A stretch of DNA of 7,076 nucleotides from CAYPJE01 sp964410945 (GTDB taxonomy: Bacteria > Fidelibacterota > Marinisomatia > Marinisomatales > TCS56). The position numbers were made by a program, and so were the translations under genes. Below the pieces are notes generated by a model, which was not told the DNA's origin, did not search any database, and worked only from the letters and a program-made list of their open reading frames with translations. The first letter of the stretch is position 1, and the number at the start of each line of letters is the position of its first letter. The DNA is taken from positions 1-7,076 of the forward strand of contig CAYPJE010000075.1 in assembly GCA_964410945.1 (NCBI GenBank), written 5' to 3'. This document shows positions 1 through 6,669 of this stretch, in pieces.

Positions 1-55
1 AGGCCGGTTTCACCACCGCTTCAAACAGGTCGGCCTTATTCTTATAATACCGGTA
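1..55. repeat. 55-bp exact copy of tetR-internal sequence at window edge
   Basis: Bases 1-55 are identical to bases 823-877 in the same orientation. The match stops at base 56 (C here, G at 878), and nothing lies to its left. In the copy at 823-877 the sequence encodes part of the TetR helix-turn-helix and the following helix (about residues 45-63). Here it is joined to the namZ frame in a different register, so it adds a nonsense tail ending at a stop at 10-12. A repeat of exactly 55 bp flush with a sequence end is what a de Bruijn assembler leaves when contigs overlap by one k-mer. A genuine partial tetR duplication is the less likely alternative. Confidence 0.95.
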
Positions 56-336
56 CCATGCTCGGGACCGTACAGGGCCACCAGTTCCACATTGGGGGCT
101 TCATACAGCAAATCCACGGTTGAGTGCAGTTGCCAGTCAACCCCGGTGGCATTGGTGACCAATCCGACCCGCTTCCCGGCCAGCAGCTCAAAATTATTCT
201 GTTTCAAAACCTCAATTCCGGTTTTCACACGGGCAGTTTTGATTGGTTCAATATCAACTGGTACCGTGGTGGCACAGCCGGATAAAAAGATAAAAACAGC
301 TGCAAGTATAATTGTAAGAAGGCTCTTTCCTGGCAT
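56..336 (-). CDS. namZ: NamZ/DUF1343-family exo-beta-N-acetylmuramidase lipoprotein, N-terminal fragment
   Basis: This is the first 94 residues of a DUF1343 protein (family of NamZ, GH171), known to remove terminal N-acetylmuramic acid from peptidoglycan fragments; full proteins are about 400 residues. A lipoprotein signal is visible: a basic start (MPGKS), a hydrophobic stretch at residues 6-19 and the lipobox LSGC with Cys21. The family N-terminus follows: ELLAGKRVGLVTNATGVD (50-67), STVDLL and the signature GPEHG (90-94), which normally opens the first conserved loop. The ATG at 334-336 is supported by AGGAG five bases upstream. After GPEHG the family pattern stops at once, at the junction with the 55-bp duplicated sequence; the frame runs only into a stop at 10-12, so the rest of the gene is absent. 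It lies 76 bp downstream of tetR on the same strand and could be cotranscribed. Family is fairly certain; enzymatic activity is inferred. Confidence 0.87.
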
Positions 337-356
337 AATAACTCCTAATTAAGTAA

Positions 357-377
357 GTGAAATTCAGAATATTTCAC
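357..377. promoter_or_regulatory. 7+7 inverted repeat between tetR and namZ
   Basis: GTGAAAT (357-363) and ATTTCAC (371-377) are perfect reverse complements separated by seven bases. The element sits 20 bp upstream of the namZ start codon and 35 bp downstream of the tetR stop. On the minus strand it is followed by TTACTTAATT and not a clean T-run, so it is a poor intrinsic terminator. Its 21-bp size and position also fit an operator for a dimeric regulator such as the neighbouring TetR protein. The symmetry is seen; the role is a guess. Confidence 0.35.
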
Positions 378-412
378 CGAAATCACAATGCGGGAAAGTC
401 CGTCAAGGTAAA

Positions 413-1009
413 TCAGTCAAACAGGGTACTTACTCCATTCAGGAATAGTTTAATATACAGGTTGGCGGTTTTCCTGATTACCGAAGGTGATTTATAAGCC
501 CGGATAATATCAAGCATTCCCTCGATCAAACCAACCGACAGTGAGCGGATAATAACATCGTTATATTCCTTCCCGGCTGTCTGCCTGGCCTGGGATACGG
601 CGGTTTTAAGCTGCTCTGTAATAGCACCAACCAGCACACCTTTGGTATTTACAAACCTGGTTCCCGCACTCTGGTCAATCAGGATCAGAAGTTCAATTCG
701 GTTTTCCAGTAACAGCAACGTGAGGTTTTCCAGTTGCTCGCCCATCAGGTCGATCAGCGGCCGGTCATTATCCTGGTCATCATTCTCCTGATGCAGCAGG
801 ACCAGGTCAATAACCCGGTCGTAGGCCGGTTTCACCACCGCTTCAAACAGGTCGGCCTTATTCTTATAATACCGGTAGAGATTACCAACGGCAACACCGG
901 CCTTATCGGCAATCACATGCATTGAAGCCTTGTCAAAGCCATTATTAAAAAACTCTTTCTGCGCGTTAGCTAACATGGCCTGACGAACTTTATCTTTCTT
1001 CACCTGCAT
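413..1009 (-). CDS. TetR/AcrR-family transcriptional regulator
   Basis: This 198-residue protein has the usual TetR length. The N-terminal DNA-binding domain spans about residues 5-55, with the helix-turn-helix ASMHVIADKAGVAVGNLYRYY (about 28-48) and the typical following KNKADLFEAVV. The rest is a mostly helical ligand-binding and dimerisation domain that is not diagnostic of any effector. I chose the ATG at 1007-1009 because GGAG lies eight bases upstream and the TetR domain begins there at its normal distance. The frame is open back to 1153, but the extra 48 residues are low-complexity, AT-rich and include a hairpin and candidate promoter, so they are probably not translated. Stop TGA is at 413-415. 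The gene lies 168 bp after the giant exoprotein gene and 76 bp before namZ, on the same strand. Its target is unknown; autoregulation or control of namZ are the obvious guesses. Confidence 0.9.
   Translation of the reverse strand: MQVKKDKVRQAMLANAQKEFFNNGFDKASMHVIADKAGVAVGNLYRYYKNKADLFEAVVKPAYDRVIDLVLLHQENDDQDNDRPLIDLMGEQLENLTLLLLENRIELLILIDQSAGTRFVNTKGVLVGAITEQLKTAVSQARQTAGKEYNDVIIRSLSVGLIEGMLDIIRAYKSPSVIRKTANLYIKLFLNGVSTLFD
823..877. repeat. Internal copy of the 55-bp repeat (native position in tetR)
   Basis: This is the copy of the 55-bp sequence that also forms bases 1-55. Here it sits in an uninterrupted tetR frame, encoding Tyr45 to about Tyr63 at the end of the helix-turn-helix. This copy is therefore the native one and the copy at the left edge is the misplaced one. 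Confidence 0.95.
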
Positions 1010-1114
1010 AGCTTTTTCTCCATAATATTTAATAATTGACCGGGATTCTTCAATAACAGCAACATCAGTGCCAAAAATAAAAGTGAATAAAAATCCCTCT
1101 ACATTTACATTTAT

Positions 1115-1143
1115 ATATAATAAGCCAGGGCCGGGGCAGGCAA
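1115..1143 (-). promoter_or_regulatory. Candidate sigma70-like promoter for tetR
   Basis: On the minus strand TTGCCT (1138-1143) and TTATAT (1115-1120) are separated by 17 bp. The -10 lies in a perfect 10-bp AT palindrome, TTATATATAA (1111-1120). Transcription would start near 1108, giving a leader of about 100 bases before the tetR ATG at 1009. The -35 overlaps the GC-rich hairpin at 1132-1157. This is a motif match only; promoter consensus in this lineage is not known. Confidence 0.35.
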
Positions 1144-1157
1144 TTTTACCCACCCCG
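1132..1157 (-). terminator. GC-rich hairpin downstream of the giant exoprotein gene
   Basis: On the minus strand CGGGGTGGG pairs with CCTGCCCCG across an eight-base loop, a nine-base-pair stem with two adjacent wobble pairs. It begins about 20 bases after the TAG stop (1178-1180) of the upstream gene, where a terminator is expected. It lacks a T-run: the sequence continues GCCCTGGCTTATTAT. It may be a weak or factor-assisted terminator or a 3'-end stabilising structure. Confidence 0.4.
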
Positions 1158-1177
1158 ACTGCAATATATTCCCGCCG

Positions 1178-4100
1178 CTATTTCAGCAGGATCAACTTTC
1201 GGCTCCGGGTATAGGTACCATTCTCCGCAAGAGCCATTATCCGGTACAGGTAAACACCGTTGGCCACCAATTGCCCGGCGCTGTTCCGGCCGTCCCAGAC
1301 TGCCGAATGATAACGGGCCTCCAGCCGATCATCAACCAGCTTTCGAACCAGGCGGCCCCGCAGGTCAAAGATTGACAGCTCCACCTGGGACTGCTCCGTC
1401 AGGCTGAATATGATCGTAGTGGCCGGATTGAATGGGTTGGGATAGTTCTGGAATAATGCAAATTCATGTGGGGTGCTGTTGAAATCAACAACCCCAGAAA
1501 CCGGTTCAATATATAAACGAACCTGCACGACATAGCGCGGTTTCTCCGAGTCATTGGATTCAATTATGAGTGAATCGGAATGCATTCCTGATGAAAGGGC
1601 ACTCCCATCCAGTGTATATTGGATATTCTGGTATTCATCCGGCTCCAGTAATCCACTGGTTTCAGTACACACCAGCCAGTCGGGGGTGTAACTGATAACC
1701 CAATCCAGGGTGGCGAAACCCTGGTTGTATATCCATATACTGTCAGTAACGGAATTCCCAGCCATTATTTCTGCTGATATGGTATCGGAACTCACCTCGA
1801 TCGATGGTTTTGGCAGATATACTGACCAGTTCAAGGTATCGCTAACAAACGGATCCAAATCGACACCCTTGTCATCCACCAGCCAGATCACCAGATGGTA
1901 ATCGCCATCATCCAGGTTTTCAAATACCAGCGGGCCGACATCGAAACGGGATTGGACATCTTCACCACTGCGCTGGAATTTCACATACCCGTCAGCTCCG
2001 CCTACACCGACAGTAAAATTACTAACCTGGTATTCAACTTCCAGATAGGTAGTATCAATCATGAGCCCGTTTTCCGGCTTAGTGATTACCACTTCCGGCG
2101 GATCAACATTTTCCGAAACTGTCACCAGAATCGGTATTTCAGCCACCGGTTCATCAGGATCGTTGGATTCCACAAAACACCAGCCCAGATGATCGCCAAC
2201 CGACAGCACGGTACCATTGATGGTAACCGTTATCAGGACTGAATCACCGGCAGCAATATTGCCGGGATTTCGCGGGTCTGGATTGAGCCAATTACTGGTG
2301 AACACATTACCAACATTGGTAATTACCAGTTCAGCCGAACCGGTATTGCGGATATAAAAATGGGTTGTGCCATAGGTACCAATGGCCACTTCGGTGTGAA
2401 TGGAATCGGGACTTAGTACAATATTTGCTTCGGCAGCCACCGTAAATGAACATGATACAACAATGCTGGGATTATCAATGGCATCGGATGTGAACCCAAT
2501 GCTTTCAATATACGTACCACCATTCAGGCTGGTAGCGTCGAAAGTGAAAACCACTGCGGCTGTAGCCCCGGGATTTACATCACCGGTATCCGGTGCCAGG
2601 GTAATTAATTCCGAACTCGGGGTACCGGACCAGTGCAGGTCGATACTACCTCCATTGGTAATCCACAGCGTATCGCTGATCGTGCTGCCGGCCTTTACCC
2701 CAAGGTCGATAGCCAGGGGATTAATGGCCATCCGGGCCCCCGGTTCATAGATGTCGACCATCACCGGGATATAAACCGACCGGTTATTGGGATCATTGGT
2801 AGATATAATCAGGCCGGTGGAATACGAGCCAGCCGCTATCCCGGTAACATCATAACTCACTACCAGGGTATCGGTTTCACCGGGGGTGACCGCACCCATA
2901 TCCGGCAGGGGTACAGCCCACGAGTCACTGATCGCACCGGACCAGGTCAGCAGCTCGGTGCCGGGATTGGTAATAAACAAAGTATCTGTTGCGGTACCAT
3001 TCACTTCCACGGCCGCACAGGCTGAATCGGCGCTGATGGAAAAGGCCGGGCCGGTGACAGCCACAGTTACCACGAGCGGCACGGTGATACTGGATTGATC
3101 GCTCACCGGATCGACCCGCACCCACTCGGAATAGGTACCGTAGGTGAGGGTGCTGCCATCAACGGTAACAATCACCGTATCGGTGGCACCGGCCGAGACG
3201 CGCCCCCAGGTGGGGCTGACAATCACATAATCATTGCTGGTATGCAAGTAATATTCCAGTAAAGTCGTACCGGTGTTGGCAATAAACAAAGTATCATTGC
3301 CGGATGCACCTAACTCGAGGGCAATCTCCAGGTCCGACGGTGTCACATCCGCTTCAGCGTATCCGTTGATGGTCATACTCACGGTGACTTCCACCGTATC
3401 CTCATCGGGATCGGTGGAGGAGATGTAGACAATGTCACTGTGGGTTCCGGCCTGCATATCTTCCGGATTCACGGTAACATTCAGCAGAGTATCGGCACCA
3501 GCCACCAGGGTACCGCCTTCCTGGTCGAGACGAATCCATGAAGCGTATGACCAGGCCGTCCAGTCCAGACTCAGATTACCGGTATTGGCAATGGTAATAT
3601 TGGCATCCAGCATCTGGGTGGGGTTGACCGTAAGCTCCACCGTAACCGGTGAAACATCGATATCAGGGAAATAGACATCGCTGGTTGCCCGCAGAGCGTT
3701 GGAGAACTCGGAGGTGTTATTATCGGGATCAGTGGCCGTGGCTGTTACATAATATCCGGGCGTGATCTCAAGACCAAAGTGAATATCAATTGCAGCATGT
3801 CCGCTGGCATCGGTAGTGAAATCACCGTAACCGATGAGGATTTCACCCTGCCCCAGATTGTCATTGTCAATGGTTTGATTGGCAAAGAATTCCACCCGAT
3901 AGGTTTTACTGCCTTCCGAATTCAGGACTCCTTCGATATGGGTATCATTGCTGGTAATATTGACATTGGTCATATCCGGTGCATTCTGGAGATTATTGGG
4001 GCCAGTATCGGTGTCCAGGGCATCGTTGACATTCACGCCATCCGGGTCCAGGTCAATGCCATAACCGTTGCCATGGATCAGGTTACCGAGAATAGCGTTC

Positions 4101-6397
4101 CCGGTACCGGCATCGTCACTCAAGCGTACCGCATCACCATTGGAATAGACGATAACATTACCCTCTCCGGCGGATGTTCCACCGATCAGGTTTTCGGATG
4201 CACCGGTCAGGAGATGCACCGCCTCATTGGAAATACCCATATCAACAGTTGTATCCCTATCAGTACCGATCCAATTGCCTTGAATGGTGTTATTGGAAGC
4301 GCCATCAATCACAATTCCTCGATAAGTCCAGGAAGCGATAACGTTTCCGGCATCAATCCCACCGATCGTGTTATAATCGGCATTGTCAGTCAGATATACA
4401 CCGATCAATCCAGTGGACATGGGCACGATACCACTGTAATCGGTACCCAGCAGGCAATTCGTAACGGTGTTGTATGAGGTGCCGCTACCGGTCATTTCCA
4501 CCCCGCGGTAGGTCCCGGACACAACATTGGAATCAATCACCGTATGCTGAGCTCCGTCCCGCAGGCTGATCGTGCCAGGCCCGGCCGTGCTGGCGCCGGT
4601 GGCATCCAGACCAATATAATTGTTTCGGATAATATTACTGTCCGCCGGAGTACCGGTAACGACTATTTCACCGGTGATGACATTATGATCAGCAGGTGCA
4701 CTGCCACCGACCAGATTGTTTCCGGTTCCAATTGCAATTCCAATCGCATCACCCAGTGCGGCACCGGAGGCATCGGTTCCGATGAAGCAACCCTGGATGG
4801 AATTGCCACCAGCCTCGTCGATCCCGATCCCCGAACCGAAGCTGTGCAGGGCCACTCCCTTGACGGTGGCATTACCACCCAGCAGGTTGAGGCCGATGGC
4901 ACCACCGGAGGAACTGCCGTCCAGCTCAACCATGATAATAGCATTGTTCCCCTCATTCAGGGCCAGGGTATTGGCACTGGCTCCGGGCTGGGAATAGCCA
5001 TCGATAATCAGGGGCATCTCCGGTTCCGGCAGGAAATAATTCACATCGATCACATGGGGACCGACTCCGGGAATATCAAAATTGATGGTGAAAACATAGT
5101 CTGGATCGGGGCTGGCCATTGCTTCCAGCATGGCGGAACGGAGGGTGACTTCAGGGTCGCCTTCCGAGTTGGTATAGCCGGTATGGGCCGTTCCGTTACC
5201 TACACTCTGACCTTCCCCATCCCCGGCGGAATTGACGGTAAAAGCAGTGACCACATTTTCATTGAACTGAATCGGCACCCTGATCAAATCACGGTCTAAG
5301 TTGTCACCACCAGAATTCCACTTGGTGAAATATAGATAGGGCGTCTGACCGGGATGATCGAAATTGCGGCTGGTATCGGCATGATCGATAATGGCCGGAT
5401 AATAGATGCCACCCGCTTCCCAGCCCTGCTTGGGAGATTCATACACCAGCACCGGGGCGCTCCAGTTGATCAGGTCATCGGACAGGGAATAGTAAATACC
5501 ATAAACCTTGCCGCCGGTGAAATTATCATCCTTGTTGGTAAAACCAACCACCATAAATTGGTCGAAATAAGTATTGTAGGTCAGGCTTTCGCACATCTTG
5601 CCGATATTATCCCGGGAGACCGGCGCAAGGATATGGTCGGCCGGATCGGTCACCGTTTCATTATTGGCATCAACGAATTGCACATTGAATCCGCTGCCAT
5701 CCCAGCCGCGCCAGCTGTCGGGATCTTCGATTGTCTGAGTTCGGATCACACCGACGCCCCAATCCTGAAGCTGGTACTCTTCCAGGTGGACCAGAACATA
5801 ATTATAACCATCGTTGGGATTATAGATCGGCTTGCTGCCACCGAAAATTCCCATAGGTCCGCTGGCTACATAGGTATAGGGCGTACCGGCCAGATAGTGG
5901 TCCGGAGGAGTGGCATGGGTGTAGGTACGGCCCGTATCCACCGAGGCGGCAAAGGTCAGGGTATTATACCAGGCAATTTCCCAAGCGGCATCACCAAGTG
6001 GCTTATATTCATTATGGACGATTGAATAAATAGTCGCTCCATCCGGAGTATAGACACCAGCCAGCCATTCCTGGTTATTATAGGTTCCCTCCAGCTCGCT
6101 CTCATCGGAAGAGAATACCGGGCCGTTGGCACAATCCCGTACCAGGGAATCGAAATCATCACCGATCATCCGGTAGGCTATCTTGTGGGCAGCGATCAAC
6201 TGAATCTTGCCGTCGGCATCACGAAAGGCCTGGGCCGGGCCATCCGGGATATCCTCCGTGTAGCAGGAATCCGTGCTGTAGTCAAAGACAATTTCCTCCG
6301 CTCCCAGGACGTCAACATCACCCGGATAATGAACCTGGGCGTTGAGGACTAATAACAGACTGATAAAAATGGATACCGAATAACTGTATCTGGACAT
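1178..6397 (-). CDS. Giant secreted mosaic protein: sialidase-like propeller, beta-helix, Ig-like repeats, T9SS sorting domain
   Basis: This gene encodes 1739 residues. The ATG at 6395-6397 has a GAGGGG ribosome binding site (6404-6409) and leads into a Sec signal peptide (residues 1-20, likely cut after LNA). Residues about 25-380 resemble a sialidase or glycosidase-type beta-propeller: an Asp-box-like SVDTGRTY (152-159), a degenerate SDDLINW (306-312), then YYPAII and LIRVPIQF. Residues 385-480 hold a TLRSA motif and IDGYSQPGASANT, a common lead-in to the parallel beta-helix at about 500-800. Residues 834-903 form a domain ending in TATATDPDNNTSEFSN. Six ~100-residue Ig/ASH- or BACON-like repeats cover 913-1632, with a distinct Ig-like domain at about 1432-1528. 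The C-terminus (1646-1739) is a FlgD-like T9SS type A sorting domain with NYPNPFNP and GVYLYRI. It is probably exported by Sec, crosses the outer membrane by type IX secretion and is released or surface-bound. Glycan binding or cleavage is inferred; no catalytic residues were assigned. The frame is complete and unbroken. Confidence 0.93.
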   Translation of the reverse strand: MSRYSYSVSIFISLLLVLNAQVHYPGDVDVLGAEEIVFDYSTDSCYTEDIPDGPAQAFRDADGKIQLIAAHKIAYRMIGDDFDSLVRDCANGPVFSSDESELEGTYNNQEWLAGVYTPDGATIYSIVHNEYKPLGDAAWEIAWYNTLTFAASVDTGRTYTHATPPDHYLAGTPYTYVASGPMGIFGGSKPIYNPNDGYNYVLVHLEEYQLQDWGVGVIRTQTIEDPDSWRGWDGSGFNVQFVDANNETVTDPADHILAPVSRDNIGKMCESLTYNTYFDQFMVVGFTNKDDNFTGGKVYGIYYSLSDDLINWSAPVLVYESPKQGWEAGGIYYPAIIDHADTSRNFDHPGQTPYLYFTKWNSGGDNLDRDLIRVPIQFNENVVTAFTVNSAGDGEGQSVGNGTAHTGYTNSEGDPEVTLRSAMLEAMASPDPDYVFTINFDIPGVGPHVIDVNYFLPEPEMPLIIDGYSQPGASANTLALNEGNNAIIMVELDGSSSGGAIGLNLLGGNATVKGVALHSFGSGIGIDEAGGNSIQGCFIGTDASGAALGDAIGIAIGTGNNLVGGSAPADHNVITGEIVVTGTPADSNIIRNNYIGLDATGASTAGPGTISLRDGAQHTVIDSNVVSGTYRGVEMTGSGTSYNTVTNCLLGTDYSGIVPMSTGLIGVYLTDNADYNTIGGIDAGNVIASWTYRGIVIDGASNNTIQGNWIGTDRDTTVDMGISNEAVHLLTGASENLIGGTSAGEGNVIVYSNGDAVRLSDDAGTGNAILGNLIHGNGYGIDLDPDGVNVNDALDTDTGPNNLQNAPDMTNVNITSNDTHIEGVLNSEGSKTYRVEFFANQTIDNDNLGQGEILIGYGDFTTDASGHAAIDIHFGLEITPGYYVTATATDPDNNTSEFSNALRATSDVYFPDIDVSPVTVELTVNPTQMLDANITIANTGNLSLDWTAWSYASWIRLDQEGGTLVAGADTLLNVTVNPEDMQAGTHSDIVYISSTDPDEDTVEVTVSMTINGYAEADVTPSDLEIALELGASGNDTLFIANTGTTLLEYYLHTSNDYVIVSPTWGRVSAGATDTVIVTVDGSTLTYGTYSEWVRVDPVSDQSSITVPLVVTVAVTGPAFSISADSACAAVEVNGTATDTLFITNPGTELLTWSGAISDSWAVPLPDMGAVTPGETDTLVVSYDVTGIAAGSYSTGLIISTNDPNNRSVYIPVMVDIYEPGARMAINPLAIDLGVKAGSTISDTLWITNGGSIDLHWSGTPSSELITLAPDTGDVNPGATAAVVFTFDATSLNGGTYIESIGFTSDAIDNPSIVVSCSFTVAAEANIVLSPDSIHTEVAIGTYGTTHFYIRNTGSAELVITNVGNVFTSNWLNPDPRNPGNIAAGDSVLITVTINGTVLSVGDHLGWCFVESNDPDEPVAEIPILVTVSENVDPPEVVITKPENGLMIDTTYLEVEYQVSNFTVGVGGADGYVKFQRSGEDVQSRFDVGPLVFENLDDGDYHLVIWLVDDKGVDLDPFVSDTLNWSVYLPKPSIEVSSDTISAEIMAGNSVTDSIWIYNQGFATLDWVISYTPDWLVCTETSGLLEPDEYQNIQYTLDGSALSSGMHSDSLIIESNDSEKPRYVVQVRLYIEPVSGVVDFNSTPHEFALFQNYPNPFNPATTIIFSLTEQSQVELSIFDLRGRLVRKLVDDRLEARYHSAVWDGRNSAGQLVANGVYLYRIMALAENGTYTRSRKLILLK
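1181..1462 (-). other. T9SS type A C-terminal sorting domain (FlgD-like)
   Basis: This region covers residues 1646-1739 of the giant protein. FALFQNYPNPFNPATTIIFSL is followed by VELSIFDLRGRLVRKL, AVWDGRNSAGQLVANGVYLYRI and a basic end, RSRKLILLK. This is the long form of the type IX secretion sorting signal common in Ignavibacteria, Marinimicrobia and related phyla. In characterised systems the domain directs the cargo through the outer membrane and is usually removed on the cell surface. No T9SS machinery gene is present in the window. Confidence 0.9.
1502..3661 (-). repeat. Six tandem ~100-residue Ig/ASH-like repeats in the giant protein
   Basis: Repeat units start near residues 913, 1015, 1117, 1223, 1326 and 1531. 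Each has the plan: DIxVSP-like opening, a DTLFIxNTG strand, a W or hydrophobic core, a G-x-V-x-x-G-xxD turn, a strand with VTVD or VSYD, a G-x-Y/H-S turn, and an SNDP-type loop before a VPVxVTV end. Units 2 and 3 share an exact 15-base stretch (2972-2986 and 3281-3295), 309 bp or 103 codons apart. Most other sequence is diverged, so the array is old rather than freshly amplified. Such domains usually act as stalks or carbohydrate- or protein-binding spacers. Confidence 0.85.
3998..4897 (-). repeat. Right-handed parallel beta-helix repeats in the giant protein
   Basis: Residues about 501-800 alternate two degenerate motifs: GNSIQGCFIGTDASG-type rungs (also NIIRNNYIGLDATG, NTVTNCLLGTDYSG and NNTIQGNWIGTD) and NLIGGTSAGEGNVI-type rungs (also NLVGGSAPADHNVI and NTIGGIDAGNVI). 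This is the PbH1/NosD-like pattern of a right-handed beta-helix built of short coils with stacked Asn and Gly. In related secreted proteins such helices bind or cleave polysaccharides; which applies here is not visible. Confidence 0.85.
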
Positions 6398-6419
6398 ATC
6401 ATTCCCCTCTCTGGTCGAT

Positions 6420-6449
6420 ATTATGTCATTGAAATCTAACTTATGCCAA
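6420..6449 (-). promoter_or_regulatory. Candidate sigma70-like promoter for the giant exoprotein gene
   Basis: On the minus strand TTGGCA (6444-6449) and CATAAT (6420-6425) are spaced 18 bp, each one mismatch from the sigma70 consensus. The predicted start falls near 6412, leaving a leader of about 15 bases that just contains the GAGGGG ribosome binding site. The short leader is a reason for caution, as is the possibility that this lineage uses a Bacteroidota-type promoter. Confidence 0.45.
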
Positions 6450-6470
6450 TAATAGCAAAAAAAATGCCAA
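6443..6470. promoter_or_regulatory. Direct repeat ATGCCAA on a 21-bp period
   Basis: ATGCCAA occurs at 6443-6449 and again at 6464-6470; both copies extend to ATGCCAA-N2-AT. The starts are 21 bp apart, two helical turns, with an A8 run (6457-6464) reaching the second copy. The first copy contains the predicted -35 of the giant gene. This layout fits a tandem binding site for a regulator; no cognate protein is identified. Confidence 0.35.
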
Positions 6471-6488
6471 CTATCACAATTATAAGTC

Positions 6489-6506
6489 CTTATGAAAAAT
6501 CATAAG
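6489..6506. promoter_or_regulatory. Perfect palindrome CTTATGA-N4-TCATAAG upstream of the giant gene
   Basis: This is an 18-bp inverted repeat with a four-base AAAA centre, about 90 bp upstream of the giant gene's start codon. A further ATAAG half-site at 6482-6486 pairs with its left arm across two bases, and CTTATG recurs at 6440-6445. It lacks a following T-run on either strand, so it is more operator-like than terminator-like. AT-rich sequence makes chance palindromes more likely. Confidence 0.3.
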
Positions 6507-6669
6507 AAAATATCATTGATTAACCGATTTCAATTACGGGAAAACTACATCTGTAGAGTTGTTCTGTCAATGTACTGAAAATTGGGGGTGCGTCAGCGCA
6601 CAAAGTATGACGGTAATATAACTACAATAGTGAATTGTGATATATTTATATACCTGGGAATATCAGTTA

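Noticed and set aside
10..55. Residues after GPEHG in the namZ frame as a real short NamZ C-terminus
   Set aside because: They are translated from the 55-bp tetR copy in the wrong register and match no NamZ pattern.
1010..1153. N-terminal extension of the TetR protein by 48 residues to an ATG at 1151-1153
   Set aside because: The extension is not TetR-like and spans a GC hairpin and a candidate promoter; the ATG at 1009 has a good GGAG site and gives the normal family length.
3998..4897. Periodic repeats as a CRISPR array or DNA-level tandem repeat
   Set aside because: Periodicity is at the protein level (beta-helix rungs) with diverged DNA; there are no constant repeats with unique spacers.
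3779..6025. Long plus-strand open frames (3779-4477, 4544-5299, 5354-6025) opposite the giant gene
   Set aside because: They are in the register exactly complementary to the sense codons, so they stay open simply because the sense gene rarely uses TTA, CTA and TCA. Their translations have no recognisable domain, while the minus-strand frame has a full set of domains.
6588..6601. GTGCG-N4-CGCAC hairpin after bamA as an intrinsic terminator
   Set aside because: The stem is only five pairs and the nearest T-run on the minus strand starts about six bases later and is only four long, which is too weak to call.
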